A DNA stretch of 64,000 nucleotides, from the NCBI GenBank assembly GCA_004558145.1, contig SFDQ01000001.1, positions 1 to 64,000 on the forward strand. Direction: 5' to 3'. The position numbers and the translations under genes were made by a program. Of the stretch, positions 48,272-56,053 are shown one piece after another (position 1 is the stretch's first letter; each line of letters opens with the position of its first letter). The notes below the pieces were generated by a model. That model searched no databases. It saw nothing but the letters and a program-made list of their open reading frames with translations, and had not been told where the DNA came from. Origin of the DNA: Oscillospiraceae bacterium (GTDB lineage: Bacteria; Bacillota_A; Clostridia; Oscillospirales; Ruminococcaceae).

Positions 48272-48982
48272 ATGAAGAAACTGGTTTTTGACACGGCGGA
48301 ACTGGCCGCCGATCACGCCGCCGACACAGTGGCCGCGCTGCTGGCCCAAAAGCCCGACGCGGTGCTCTGCCTTGCGGCGGGGCACACCTCCCTGCCGGTG
48401 TTCGAGGCCTTTTTGCGCCGCGGGCTGGACTTCTCCCGCGCCCGCTTCGTCGGCCTGGACGAGTGGGTGGGCGTTGGCCCCGAGGTGGAGGGCAGCTGCG
48501 CCTCCTTTCTGGAACGGAATTTCTTTTCCAAGGCGAACGTGCGGCGGGAGAACATCCGCCTGTTCAACGCCCTCGCCCAGGACCTCACCGCCGAGTGCGC
48601 CGCCGTGGAGCGGCAGATCGCGGACTGGGGCGGCATCGACTACCTGCTGCTGGGCATGGGCATGAATGGGCATCTGGCGCTGAACGAGCCGGGCGACTCC
48701 TTCGAGCACACCGCCCATGTGGCGGAGCTGTCCGAGACCACCAAGACGGTGGCCCCGAAGTATTTTGCCGCGGACATGCCGCCCCTGCGCCAGGGCATCA
48801 CCCTGGGCGTGGCGGATTTTCTGCGGGCGCGCCGGGTGCAGCTGACGGTGTTCGGCGCGGCCAAGGCGCCGGTGGTGGCCCGCCTGCTGGAACTGGGCCC
48901 CACCACCGACCTGCCGGCCACCGCGCTCCACCTTCTGCCCGAGGCCGAGCTGCTGCTGGACGCGGCCGCCGCCGGGGCCTGA
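48272..48982 (+). CDS. Glucosamine-6-phosphate deaminase-like protein
   Basis: 236 residues of the NagB/6-phosphogluconolactonase family. Phosphate loop LAAGHTSLPVFEAF, catalytic FVGLDEWVG (Asp in position of NagB Asp72) and LGMGMNGHLALNEPG (Asn, His, Glu of the active site) are kept, favouring amino-sugar deamination/isomerisation over lactonase activity. Cytoplasmic. Co-transcribed with the oxidoreductase; ends before a strong terminator. Confidence 0.83.
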   Translation: MKKLVFDTAELAADHAADTVAALLAQKPDAVLCLAAGHTSLPVFEAFLRRGLDFSRARFVGLDEWVGVGPEVEGSCASFLERNFFSKANVRRENIRLFNALAQDLTAECAAVERQIADWGGIDYLLLGMGMNGHLALNEPGDSFEHTAHVAELSETTKTVAPKYFAADMPPLRQGITLGVADFLRARRVQLTVFGAAKAPVVARLLELGPTTDLPATALHLLPEAELLLDAAAAGA

Positions 48983-49062
48983 GGCTTTTTCCCGCGCTTT
49001 GAAACAGCGCAGACAAGACATTTCCCTGCCGGGCATCTCCCTTCCCGGCTGTTCTCCGGCAA

Positions 49063-49096
49063 AGCGGCGCCGCCTTCGGGCGGCGCCGCTTTTCTT
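49063..49096 (+). terminator. Terminator after the NagB-like gene
   Basis: AGCGGCGCCGCC-TTCG-GGCGGCGCCGCT followed by TTTCTTTT, a perfect 12-base stem with a stable UUCG loop. Confidence 0.85.
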
Positions 49097-49197
49097 TTGG
49101 TTGCGCGGCTTTGGGCGGCAAATTATAATATTTTCAAAGGGATGTGTAACGAAACGGCCCGTTCGGGCCACAAATGGGGTGAAAGGGGGCGGGCGGC

Positions 49198-49701
49198 ATG
49201 GGCACACCGCTGGAAGAACTGTTCAGCGCCTTTCATCGGGATGTTTACACCTATCTTTTCAGCCTGTGCCGCGACGCCGCCCTGGCGGAGGACCTGACGG
49301 GCGAGACCTTTCTGGAGGCGGTGCGCTCCTTCGGGGCCTTCCGGGGCGAGGCGGACTGCAAGACCTGGCTGTTCACCATCGCCCGCCGCCGGTGGTTCGC
49401 CTGGCTGAAAAAGAAAAATCGCCGCCCGGAGACCGAGGCGCTGAGCGAATTTCTGGAGTGCGGCGAGCCGGGGCCCGCGGCCCGGGCGGACGCGGCCGAA
49501 CTCTTCGCCCGGGTGCGGGCGCTGCTGGCCGCCGAGCCGCCCCGGTCCCAGAAGATCGCGTCCATGCGTCTGGAGGGATACTCCTTTTACGAGATAGGCC
49601 TTGCCTGCGGCGTGAGCGAGTCCTCCGCCCGGGTCATTGATTTTCGGGTGAAAAAGCGCATCCGCGTCGCGCTGGAACAGGAGGGATACTATGAACGGTG
49701 A
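49198..49701 (+). CDS. ECF-type sigma-70 factor
   Basis: 167 residues. Region 2 (about 8-75; HRDVYTYLFSLCRDAALAEDLTGETFLEAV and TWLFTIARRRW) and region 4 (about 108-160; LEGYSFYEIGLACGVSESSARVIDFRVKKRI) are both present. It redirects RNA polymerase to a small regulon in response to an envelope signal. The ATG follows GAAAGGGGG. Overlaps the anti-sigma gene by 11 bases. Confidence 0.88.
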   Translation: MGTPLEELFSAFHRDVYTYLFSLCRDAALAEDLTGETFLEAVRSFGAFRGEADCKTWLFTIARRRWFAWLKKKNRRPETEALSEFLECGEPGPAARADAAELFARVRALLAAEPPRSQKIASMRLEGYSFYEIGLACGVSESSARVIDFRVKKRIRVALEQEGYYER

Positions 49702-50215
49702 CATCGGCTGCGAAATCTGTAAGGACCTTCTGCCCCTGGTGGAGGACGGTGTGGCCAGCGAGGCCAGCCGCGCCGCCGTGGCCGCCCATCTGGAGCGCTG
49801 CCCGGACTGCCGCGCCCTGGCCGCCGGGGCCGTACCGCCGCCCCCTGCACCGGACGGCGACGCCCTTCTGCGGCGGCTGCGGCGCACCCTGCGGGGCTTT
49901 GCGCTGGTGGTGCTGCTGGCCGGGGCCCTGTTCGGCATGGGCCTTTCCGGCAGCATGAACATGTTCTACAACAGCCTGCTGATGCCCGCCATGGGCGCGG
50001 CGGCCTATTACGTCTGGCGCTGGAAGGCGGCGGCGGTGCTGCCGCCCCTGCTGGCGGGCATGAGCCTCGTCTGCTGGGTGCTGTGCTGGGGCTGGGGCAT
50101 GGAGGCCGCGCCCCTGCCAGGCTATCTCATCTGGGCCGCCATCTACTGCGTTCTGGCGCTGGTGGGGGTGGCCATCGCGGGGCTGTTCCACTTCGCGCTG
50201 AAAAAGGAGGGCTGA
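49691..50215 (+). CDS. zf-HC2 anti-sigma factor
   Basis: 174 residues. An N-terminal zinc-finger (CEICKDLLP, then HLERCPDC) of the anti-sigma type is followed by four hydrophobic segments (about 66-85, 93-108, 114-132, 140-160). It should bind the sigma factor at the membrane and release it on signal. The 11-base overlap with the sigma gene supports the pairing. Confidence 0.87.
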   Translation: MNGDIGCEICKDLLPLVEDGVASEASRAAVAAHLERCPDCRALAAGAVPPPPAPDGDALLRRLRRTLRGFALVVLLAGALFGMGLSGSMNMFYNSLLMPAMGAAAYYVWRWKAAAVLPPLLAGMSLVCWVLCWGWGMEAAPLPGYLIWAAIYCVLALVGVAIAGLFHFALKKEG

Positions 50216-50219
50216 CGCC

Positions 50220-51050
50220 ATGAAAAAACGCATCCTCAAACTGACGGCCTTCGCCGCCGCCCTGGCTCTGCTGGCGGGGGTGCTGTGGTTCTCGAACGGC
50301 TTGCTGGGCAACCCGGTATCCAAATTTCTGGCTGCCCGCGCCGCCCGGGAATATCTTGCCGGCCAGTACCCCGGCGCGGATTATCAAGTGGAGTCGGTGA
50401 ATTACAGCTTCAAATTCGGCGGCTACACCGCCGCTGTGGTCTCCCCCACCAGCATCGACAGCCACTTCACCCTGGGCCTTTCCATGACCGGACGCATTTT
50501 GTGGGACGGCTACCACTCGGTGGAGAGCGGCTGGAACACCTGGGAGCGGCTGAACGGCGAGTACCGCGCCCTGGTGGACACGGTACTGGACGACCCGGAC
50601 TTTGGCTACAACGTGTTCATCGGCTTTGGCGACCTTTGGATGGAACATGAGTACGGCGAGCCCTGGCCGCCCTATCTACTGTACAGCGACCTGGAGCTGG
50701 ACGGCGACTACGACATTCGCCAGCTGGGCAAAGCCTGCGGGCGGCTGACTCTGTATGTGCGGCAGGACGAGGTGAGCGTGGAAGAGGCGGCCCAAATTCT
50801 TTTGGATACCCGCCGGGCGCTGGGCGAGGCGAACGTGCCCTTCTACTGCATCGACTTCGTGCTGGAGCACCCCTTCACCGAGGACGGCCGCCTGCCCGAG
50901 GGTGACGTGCAGCTGCGGTACTTTGCCTGCGAAGACATCCGGGAGGAGGGCCTTGTGGAGCGGGTGGAGGCGGCGGACGCCGAAGCCAAGGCCTATTACG
51001 CCGCCAAGGACGAGGAGAACGCCAAGCTCGCTGAAGAGAATTCACAATAA
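50220..51050 (+). CDS. YfjL-like extracytoplasmic protein
   Basis: 276 residues. One N-terminal membrane span (about 8-26), then a soluble domain with NPVSKFLAARAAREYLAGQYPGADYQVESVNYSFKFGGYTAAVVSPTSID, the pattern of YfjL-like proteins often encoded behind ECF sigma/anti-sigma pairs in Clostridia. Function unknown; it may be part of the signal reception or a regulon product. Starts 4 bases after the anti-sigma stop. Confidence 0.78.
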   Translation: MKKRILKLTAFAAALALLAGVLWFSNGLLGNPVSKFLAARAAREYLAGQYPGADYQVESVNYSFKFGGYTAAVVSPTSIDSHFTLGLSMTGRILWDGYHSVESGWNTWERLNGEYRALVDTVLDDPDFGYNVFIGFGDLWMEHEYGEPWPPYLLYSDLELDGDYDIRQLGKACGRLTLYVRQDEVSVEEAAQILLDTRRALGEANVPFYCIDFVLEHPFTEDGRLPEGDVQLRYFACEDIREEGLVERVEAADAEAKAYYAAKDEENAKLAEENSQ

Positions 51051-51066
51051 GTTTACTATCCTTCGC

Positions 51067-51096
51067 CGCCCCCTTCTTGATTTGGGGGCGGTTTTC
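51067..51096 (+). terminator. Terminator after the sigma/anti-sigma operon
   Basis: CCGCCCCC-TTCTTGATTT-GGGGGCGG followed by TTTTCGG. Confidence 0.6.
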
Positions 51097-51106
51097 GGGT
51101 ATGCTG

Positions 51107-51112
51107 TATGAT
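51107..51112 (+). promoter_or_regulatory. Extended -10 of the large membrane protein gene
   Basis: TATGAT preceded by CTG at 51107-51112; no clear -35, as the terminator stem occupies the upstream region. Confidence 0.35.
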
Positions 51113-51147
51113 AAGCATTATTTTTAAAGAGGAAAGGCGGGAATCAT

Positions 51148-53040
51148 TTGGCTTCTCCGTTTCAGTTCAACTCCGACAATCCCTTCGGCAGCATGTTCGG
51201 CTTTCAGATGGGCGGCATGGGCGGCCCCGGCGGCGGTTACCCCGGCAGCCAGCCCCACCGCGCCCCCCGCAAGCCCCGGCGCTTTGTGGTGAAAAGCCCG
51301 GTGGCCCGGGTGCTGGTGAACCTGCTGGTGACGCTGGTCTTCGGCTTTGTTTACTTCTATCTGGAGCTTCCGCCGCTGAACTTCCAGGCCAAGGAGTTCT
51401 ACGTCTTTATCTTCCTGCTCTGTGCGGTCTACTGCGCCAGCGCCATCTTCACCTCCGGCTTTGAGAGCGGCGACCCCAAGGGCTACTTCACCTTTGTGAA
51501 AAAACAGTGCACCCTGCCCTTCTTTGTGGTGGTGGGTCTGGCGGTGGTGGTGCTGGTGGGCTCGCTGCTCTCCTGGGAGGTCATCCGCGCCGGCAGCTAT
51601 TCCAAGCTGCTGACGGTGGAGACCGGCGATTTTGCCAGCGAGGTGGACGAGATCCGCTACGACCAGATCCCCATGCTGGACGCGGACAGCGCCCAGCGCC
51701 TGGGCAGCCGCAAGCTGGGCGAACTGGCGGACATGGTGAGCCAGTTTGAGATCCTGCCCACCTACACCCAGATCAACTACCAGGGCCGCCCGGTGCGGGT
51801 GACCAGCCTTGCCTACGGCGACATCATCAAGTGGTTCACCAACCGCTCCGAGGGCCTGCCCGCCTACCTCATCATCGACATGGTGACCCAGGAGGCGGAG
51901 GTGGTGCGCCTGGACGAGGGCATGAAGTACACCACCGCCGAGCACTTCGGCCGCAACCTCTACCGCCATCTGCGGTTCAACTTCCCCACCATGATGTTCG
52001 CCGAGCCGGTGTTCGAAATCGACGACGAGGGCACCCCCTACTGGGTGTGCAGCCGGGTGGTCAAGACCATCGGCCTGTTCGGCGGCACCGACATCCAGGG
52101 CGCGGTGCTGGTGAACGCCATCACCGGCGAGAGCACCTATTACGAGGAGGTGCCCAACTGGGTGGACCGGGTCTATGCCTCCGACCTCATCATGCAGCAG
52201 TACGATTACTACGGCCTGTATCAGAACGGTTTCCTCAACTCCATCTTCGGCCAGCGGGACGTGACCCAGACCACCGACGGCTACAACTACATCGCCATCA
52301 ACGACGACGTGTATATGTACACCGGCGTGACCTCGGTGACCAGCGACCAGTCCAACATCGGCTTCCTGCTCAGCAACCAGCGCACCAAGGAGACCTTCTT
52401 CTACCCGGTGGCGGGCGCGACCGAGGCTTCGGCCCAGGCCTCCGCCCAGAGCCAGGTGCAGCAGATGCGCTATGTGGCCACCTTCCCCCTGCTTTTGAAC
52501 ATTGCCGACCAGCCCACCTACTTCATGTCTTTGAAGGGCGACGACGGCCTTGTGAAGATGTACGCCATGGTGAACGTGCAGCAGTATCAGATCGTGGAGA
52601 CCGGCCAGACGGTGGCGGACTGCGAAGCCAACTACCGCCGGGCCCTGGCGGAGAACGGCCTCATCGACAACGGCGAGGCCGAGGTGCCCGATGTGGAGCA
52701 CAGCGAGGCCACCGGCGTTCTGGCGGAGATTCGCTCCGCTGTGATGGACGGCAACAGCTACTACTTCCTGCGCCTTGAGGGCCAGGACGTGTTCTACACC
52801 GTCAGCGCCGCCGACAGCCCCATCGCCGTCATCCTGAACGTGGGCGACGAGGTCACCATCACCTACGCCCCCGGCGAAGAGGGCAGCATCCTCTCCGGCA
52901 CATCGGTGGAGCGCGCCGCCGCCGGCACCAGCCCGGCGCTGCCCGCCGACGACGGCGAGACCGGCGGAGAGGCCTCCGGGCAGGAAGAGGCCCCTGCCCA
53001 GGAAGAGACCGCCCAGCCGGCCGAGACCCCCGCGGCCTGA
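51148..53040 (+). CDS. Large conserved membrane protein, unknown function
   Basis: 630 residues. A Gly/Met/Pro-rich N-terminus, three membrane spans (about 52-72, 80-100, 118-140), then a large extracytoplasmic domain (about 150-590) with FASEVDEIRYDQIPMLD, LAYGDIIKWFTNRSEGLPAYLIIDMVTQEAEVV and GYNYIAINDDVYMYTGVTSV, and an acidic Glu/Pro/Ala tail. It resembles a conserved hypothetical of Clostridia; no function is known. The tail could be a flexible cell-wall linker. The start is TTG, with GAGGAAAGG upstream; no better ATG is near. Terminates at 53078. Confidence 0.78.
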   Translation: MASPFQFNSDNPFGSMFGFQMGGMGGPGGGYPGSQPHRAPRKPRRFVVKSPVARVLVNLLVTLVFGFVYFYLELPPLNFQAKEFYVFIFLLCAVYCASAIFTSGFESGDPKGYFTFVKKQCTLPFFVVVGLAVVVLVGSLLSWEVIRAGSYSKLLTVETGDFASEVDEIRYDQIPMLDADSAQRLGSRKLGELADMVSQFEILPTYTQINYQGRPVRVTSLAYGDIIKWFTNRSEGLPAYLIIDMVTQEAEVVRLDEGMKYTTAEHFGRNLYRHLRFNFPTMMFAEPVFEIDDEGTPYWVCSRVVKTIGLFGGTDIQGAVLVNAITGESTYYEEVPNWVDRVYASDLIMQQYDYYGLYQNGFLNSIFGQRDVTQTTDGYNYIAINDDVYMYTGVTSVTSDQSNIGFLLSNQRTKETFFYPVAGATEASAQASAQSQVQQMRYVATFPLLLNIADQPTYFMSLKGDDGLVKMYAMVNVQQYQIVETGQTVADCEANYRRALAENGLIDNGEAEVPDVEHSEATGVLAEIRSAVMDGNSYYFLRLEGQDVFYTVSAADSPIAVILNVGDEVTITYAPGEEGSILSGTSVERAAAGTSPALPADDGETGGEASGQEEAPAQEETAQPAETPAA

Positions 53041-53077
53041 GGGCACGGGCGCAAGGCTGCCGCGCAAACACAGCAAA

Positions 53078-53115
53078 AAAGCCGCTTCGGGAAATTCCCG
53101 AAGCGGCTTTTCTCT
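53078..53115. terminator. Bidirectional terminator
   Basis: AAAGCCGCTTCGGGAA and TTCCCGAAGCGGCTTTT form a near-perfect stem between convergent genes. Confidence 0.85.
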
Positions 53116-53125
53116 TGCCAAAACG

Positions 53126-54226
53126 TTACTGGGCCTTCCAGGCGGCCAGGGCGGCCTCGATGACCTTGTCCATGTCGTAATACTTGTACTCGCCCAGCCG
53201 GCCGCCGAAGAGCACCTTCTCCTCGCCCTCGGCCAGCGCCTTGTACTGCTGGTACAGCGCGCCGTTGGCCTCGTCGTTCACGGGGTAATAGGGTTCGTCC
53301 CCCACCTTCCATTCGGCGCTGTACTCCCGGCTGATGACCGTCTTGGGCTGGGTGCCGAACTCGAAGTGCTTGTGCTCGATGATGCGGGTATAGGGGGTAT
53401 CCGCGTCGGTGTAGTTCACCACCGCGTTGCCCTGGTAGTTCTCCATGTCCAGGGTCTCGGTCTCGAACCGCACGCTGCGGTAGGCCAGCGCCCCCAGCTT
53501 GTAGCCGAAGTAGGCGTCGATGGGGCCGGTGTAGACCACCTTGTCGGCCACAGCGTCCCAGGCGGCCTTGTCCGCCAGATAATCAACACCCAAGCGCACC
53601 TCAGCGCCTTCCAGCATCTTCTCCACCATGGCGGTGTAGCCGCCCACGGGGATGCCCTGGTAGAGGGCGTTGAAGTAGTTGTTGTCGTAGATAAAGCGCA
53701 CCGGCAGCCGCTTGATGATGAAGGCGGGCAGTTCGGTGCAGGGGCGGCCCCACTGCTTTTCGGTGTAGTGCTTGACCAGCTTCTCGTAGATGTCGGTACC
53801 CACCAGATTGATGGCCTGCTCCTCCAGGTTTTTGGGCTCGGCCACGTAATGGGCGGCCCGCTGGCGCTCGATCTCGGCCTGGGCCTCGGCGGGGGTGATG
53901 ACGCCCCACATCTTGTTGAAGGTGTTCATGTTGAAGGGCATGTTGTAAATTTCGCCCTTGTAGTTGGCCACCGGGCTGTTGGTGTAGCGGTTGAAGGTGG
54001 CGAACCGGTTCACGTAGCCCCACACCTCGTCGTTGTTGGTGTGGAAGATGTGCGCGCCGTAGCGGTGCACCTGGATGCCCTCCACCGCCTCGGTGTAGAT
54101 GTTGCCGGCGATGTGGTCCCGCTTTTCAATGACCAGGCAGGTCTTGCCCGCCTCCATGGCCTTCTGGGCGAACACCGCGCCGTAAAGGCCCGCGCCCACG
54201 ATGAGATAGTCGTAGTGCTTGTTCAT
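53126..54226 (-). CDS. glf: UDP-galactopyranose mutase
   Basis: 366 residues of the FAD-dependent Glf family that interconverts UDP-galactopyranose and UDP-galactofuranose for envelope glycans. FAD-binding start YLIVGAGLYGAVFA (6-19), then RYGAHIFHTNN (about 55-65), TEKQWGRPCTELP and NYFNALYQGIPVGGYT motifs are intact. Cytoplasmic. It follows a GT2 gene by 11 bases, so galactofuranose-containing glycan synthesis is likely. Confidence 0.92.
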   Translation of the reverse strand: MNKHYDYLIVGAGLYGAVFAQKAMEAGKTCLVIEKRDHIAGNIYTEAVEGIQVHRYGAHIFHTNNDEVWGYVNRFATFNRYTNSPVANYKGEIYNMPFNMNTFNKMWGVITPAEAQAEIERQRAAHYVAEPKNLEEQAINLVGTDIYEKLVKHYTEKQWGRPCTELPAFIIKRLPVRFIYDNNYFNALYQGIPVGGYTAMVEKMLEGAEVRLGVDYLADKAAWDAVADKVVYTGPIDAYFGYKLGALAYRSVRFETETLDMENYQGNAVVNYTDADTPYTRIIEHKHFEFGTQPKTVISREYSAEWKVGDEPYYPVNDEANGALYQQYKALAEGEEKVLFGGRLGEYKYYDMDKVIEAALAAWKAQ

Positions 54227-54237
54227 CCTGCTCCTCC

Positions 54238-55251
54238 TTAGTTGAAGCCGACCACTTTCTGGCTGATCTTGTAGGCCGCCACGGCGATGGCGCGGCCCGC
54301 CGCGCCGGGCAGGTTCATCACGATGCCAAACAGGCCCCAGCGCAGTTTTTTGTAGACCCAGGGGTCAGAGGTGCGAATGTAGTTCCACAGCTGGCGCTTT
54401 TTCTCCAGATGCTCCGCCTCGCCGCCCCGGATGAGCAGGATGGAGGAGACGGTGGTGATGATCTCCAGATAGTTGAACAGATACTTGCGCAGCCGGGGCT
54501 CCTTCACCGCCTTCAGGTCCACCTGTTCCAGCATCAGCTTGTTCACCCGCAGCTGCTGGTCGATGCGGCGGATCATCACCGTCTCGTTCACCGACTGGTC
54601 GTTGCGGCCGATGTAGTAGTGGTAGAGGTCCACATCCAGGTAGTAGAGGGTCTTGACCCAGCGCATGGGCACATAGACATAGAGGTTATCCACATAGAAG
54701 GTGTGGCGGGGCAGGTCCAGCTTGCAGTCGCGCAGCAGCTGGGTGCGGTAGATGACCGAGTGCATCAGGATGTACTGGCCCTTGCGGAAGTGGCCCGCCT
54801 CGGCCCAGGTGAAGGGCTTGCCCTCGGGCAGAACGCCCCGGTACTCCATCACCTTTTTGTGCTTTGCGCCCACCTTGTCATAGATGTAGTTGCAGACCAG
54901 CAGGTCCACCGGCTCGCCCTCGGCAAAGCCGCGCAGGGTGTCCAGCACCTTGGGGTAGGCCTCCTCGTCCAGCCAGTCGTCGGAGTCCACCACCTTGAAG
55001 TAGAGGCCGGTGGCGTTTTTCAGCCCGGCCATCACCGCCGCGCCGTGGCCGCCGTTCTCCTGATGGATGGCCCGGACGATGCCGGGATACTTCGCTTCCA
55101 GCTCATCGGCGATGGCGGCGGTGTCGTCCTTGGAACCGTCGTCCACCACCAGGATCTCCACCTCGTCGCCGCCGGGCAGCAGCGTTTCCACGCAGTGGCG
55201 CATGTAGTCCTGAGAATTGTAGCAGGGGACCGCAATGGACAGAAGCTTCAC
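54238..55251 (-). CDS. Glycosyltransferase family 2 protein
   Basis: 337 residues of GT2 (GT-A fold). Start LSIAVPCYNSQDYMRHCVETLL, VVDDGSKDDT (about 36-45), DSDDWLDEEAY (DxD-type, about 96-106) are typical. The C-terminal part lacks strong membrane spans, having only an amphipathic end. The GTG start at 55251 follows AAGGAGG; in-frame codons upstream lack a site. With glf directly downstream it may transfer a galactose-type sugar to a surface polymer; donor not proven. Confidence 0.87.
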   Translation of the reverse strand: MKLLSIAVPCYNSQDYMRHCVETLLPGGDEVEILVVDDGSKDDTAAIADELEAKYPGIVRAIHQENGGHGAAVMAGLKNATGLYFKVVDSDDWLDEEAYPKVLDTLRGFAEGEPVDLLVCNYIYDKVGAKHKKVMEYRGVLPEGKPFTWAEAGHFRKGQYILMHSVIYRTQLLRDCKLDLPRHTFYVDNLYVYVPMRWVKTLYYLDVDLYHYYIGRNDQSVNETVMIRRIDQQLRVNKLMLEQVDLKAVKEPRLRKYLFNYLEIITTVSSILLIRGGEAEHLEKKRQLWNYIRTSDPWVYKKLRWGLFGIVMNLPGAAGRAIAVAAYKISQKVVGFN

Positions 55252-55378
55252 GCTTTTCGTCCTCCTTCGATTTGTTGTTGCCGTGCGCGCCAAAAGGCCG
55301 CACACAGATATTATACACGATTTTTGGAAAAATGGGGCACAAAATTTGCACTTTTTCATGCCGAACAAAAAAGGAACG

Positions 55379-55420
55379 GGCGTTCCTACACCTATAACGG
55401 TGCAGGAACGCCCATTTTTT
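55379..55420. terminator. Terminator after cassette 2
   Basis: GGGCGTTCCT and AGGAACGCCC pair with an inner CACC/GGTG helix; T runs lie on both strands. On the minus strand it ends the GtrA transcript before the GT2/glf operon. Confidence 0.75.
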
Positions 55421-55441
55421 CATTTCATGTCCGAGCGGTGC

Positions 55442-55993
55442 TCAGGCAGCCTTTGCGCTCTCGGGGAAGATCTTCTTGTTCACGAAGAAGAACACCACCA
55501 TCGAGATTCCGCCGTTGAGCACGGTGGTGCCGATGTTGTAGATGAAGTCGGGCACCAGCAGGCCGGCCACCGCCACCCACACGCAGTTGATGGAGTTGAC
55601 GATGCAGGTGATGACAATGAACGCCGCCACATACCAGGCGATCTGAGGGCCGATCTTTCCCTTGGAGCGGAAGACGAAGCTGCGCTGGATGGGGAAGTTG
55701 ATCATCTCGCCGATGACCATGGCCACCATGTAGGCGCAGAAGTAGGCAAGGCCGCCGTGGGCCTGGTCGTAGCCCAGGATGTTCCACTCGAAGGTCTCGC
55801 CGAAGAGGGTGACCGGGATGCCCGGCCAGCCGAAGGCGGTGTCGCCCAGGCCCGCGAAGGCCGCGGGCAGAAATTGCAGCATCAGATACTTGAACACGGT
55901 GATCAGGTTGCTGACGATGACGAACAGGCCGCCCTCACGCACCCACTTGGCGGCGGCGGGGTGTTTATCCGCAAAGTTGTTCCAGAACTTCAT
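55442..55993 (-). CDS. GtrA-like membrane protein (cassette 2)
   Basis: 183 residues, same length as the paralogue at 504-1055 and about four fifths identical, with differences mostly conservative and clustered at the two ends. Four membrane spans. It begins 60 bases after the canonical GH3 stop with a CAAGGAGG site. GtrA-like proteins are thought to move lipid-linked sugars across the membrane; the fixed link with GH3 genes at both loci suggests a common substrate or complex. Confidence 0.87.
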   Translation of the reverse strand: MKFWNNFADKHPAAAKWVREGGLFVIVSNLITVFKYLMLQFLPAAFAGLGDTAFGWPGIPVTLFGETFEWNILGYDQAHGGLAYFCAYMVAMVIGEMINFPIQRSFVFRSKGKIGPQIAWYVAAFIVITCIVNSINCVWVAVAGLLVPDFIYNIGTTVLNGGISMVVFFFVNKKIFPESAKAA

Positions 55994-56053
55994 TGTTTCC
56001 TCCTTGTACCAGGCGTTGTTCCAGGCTGTTCTGCGCCTGGCGGTTGCGGGGCA

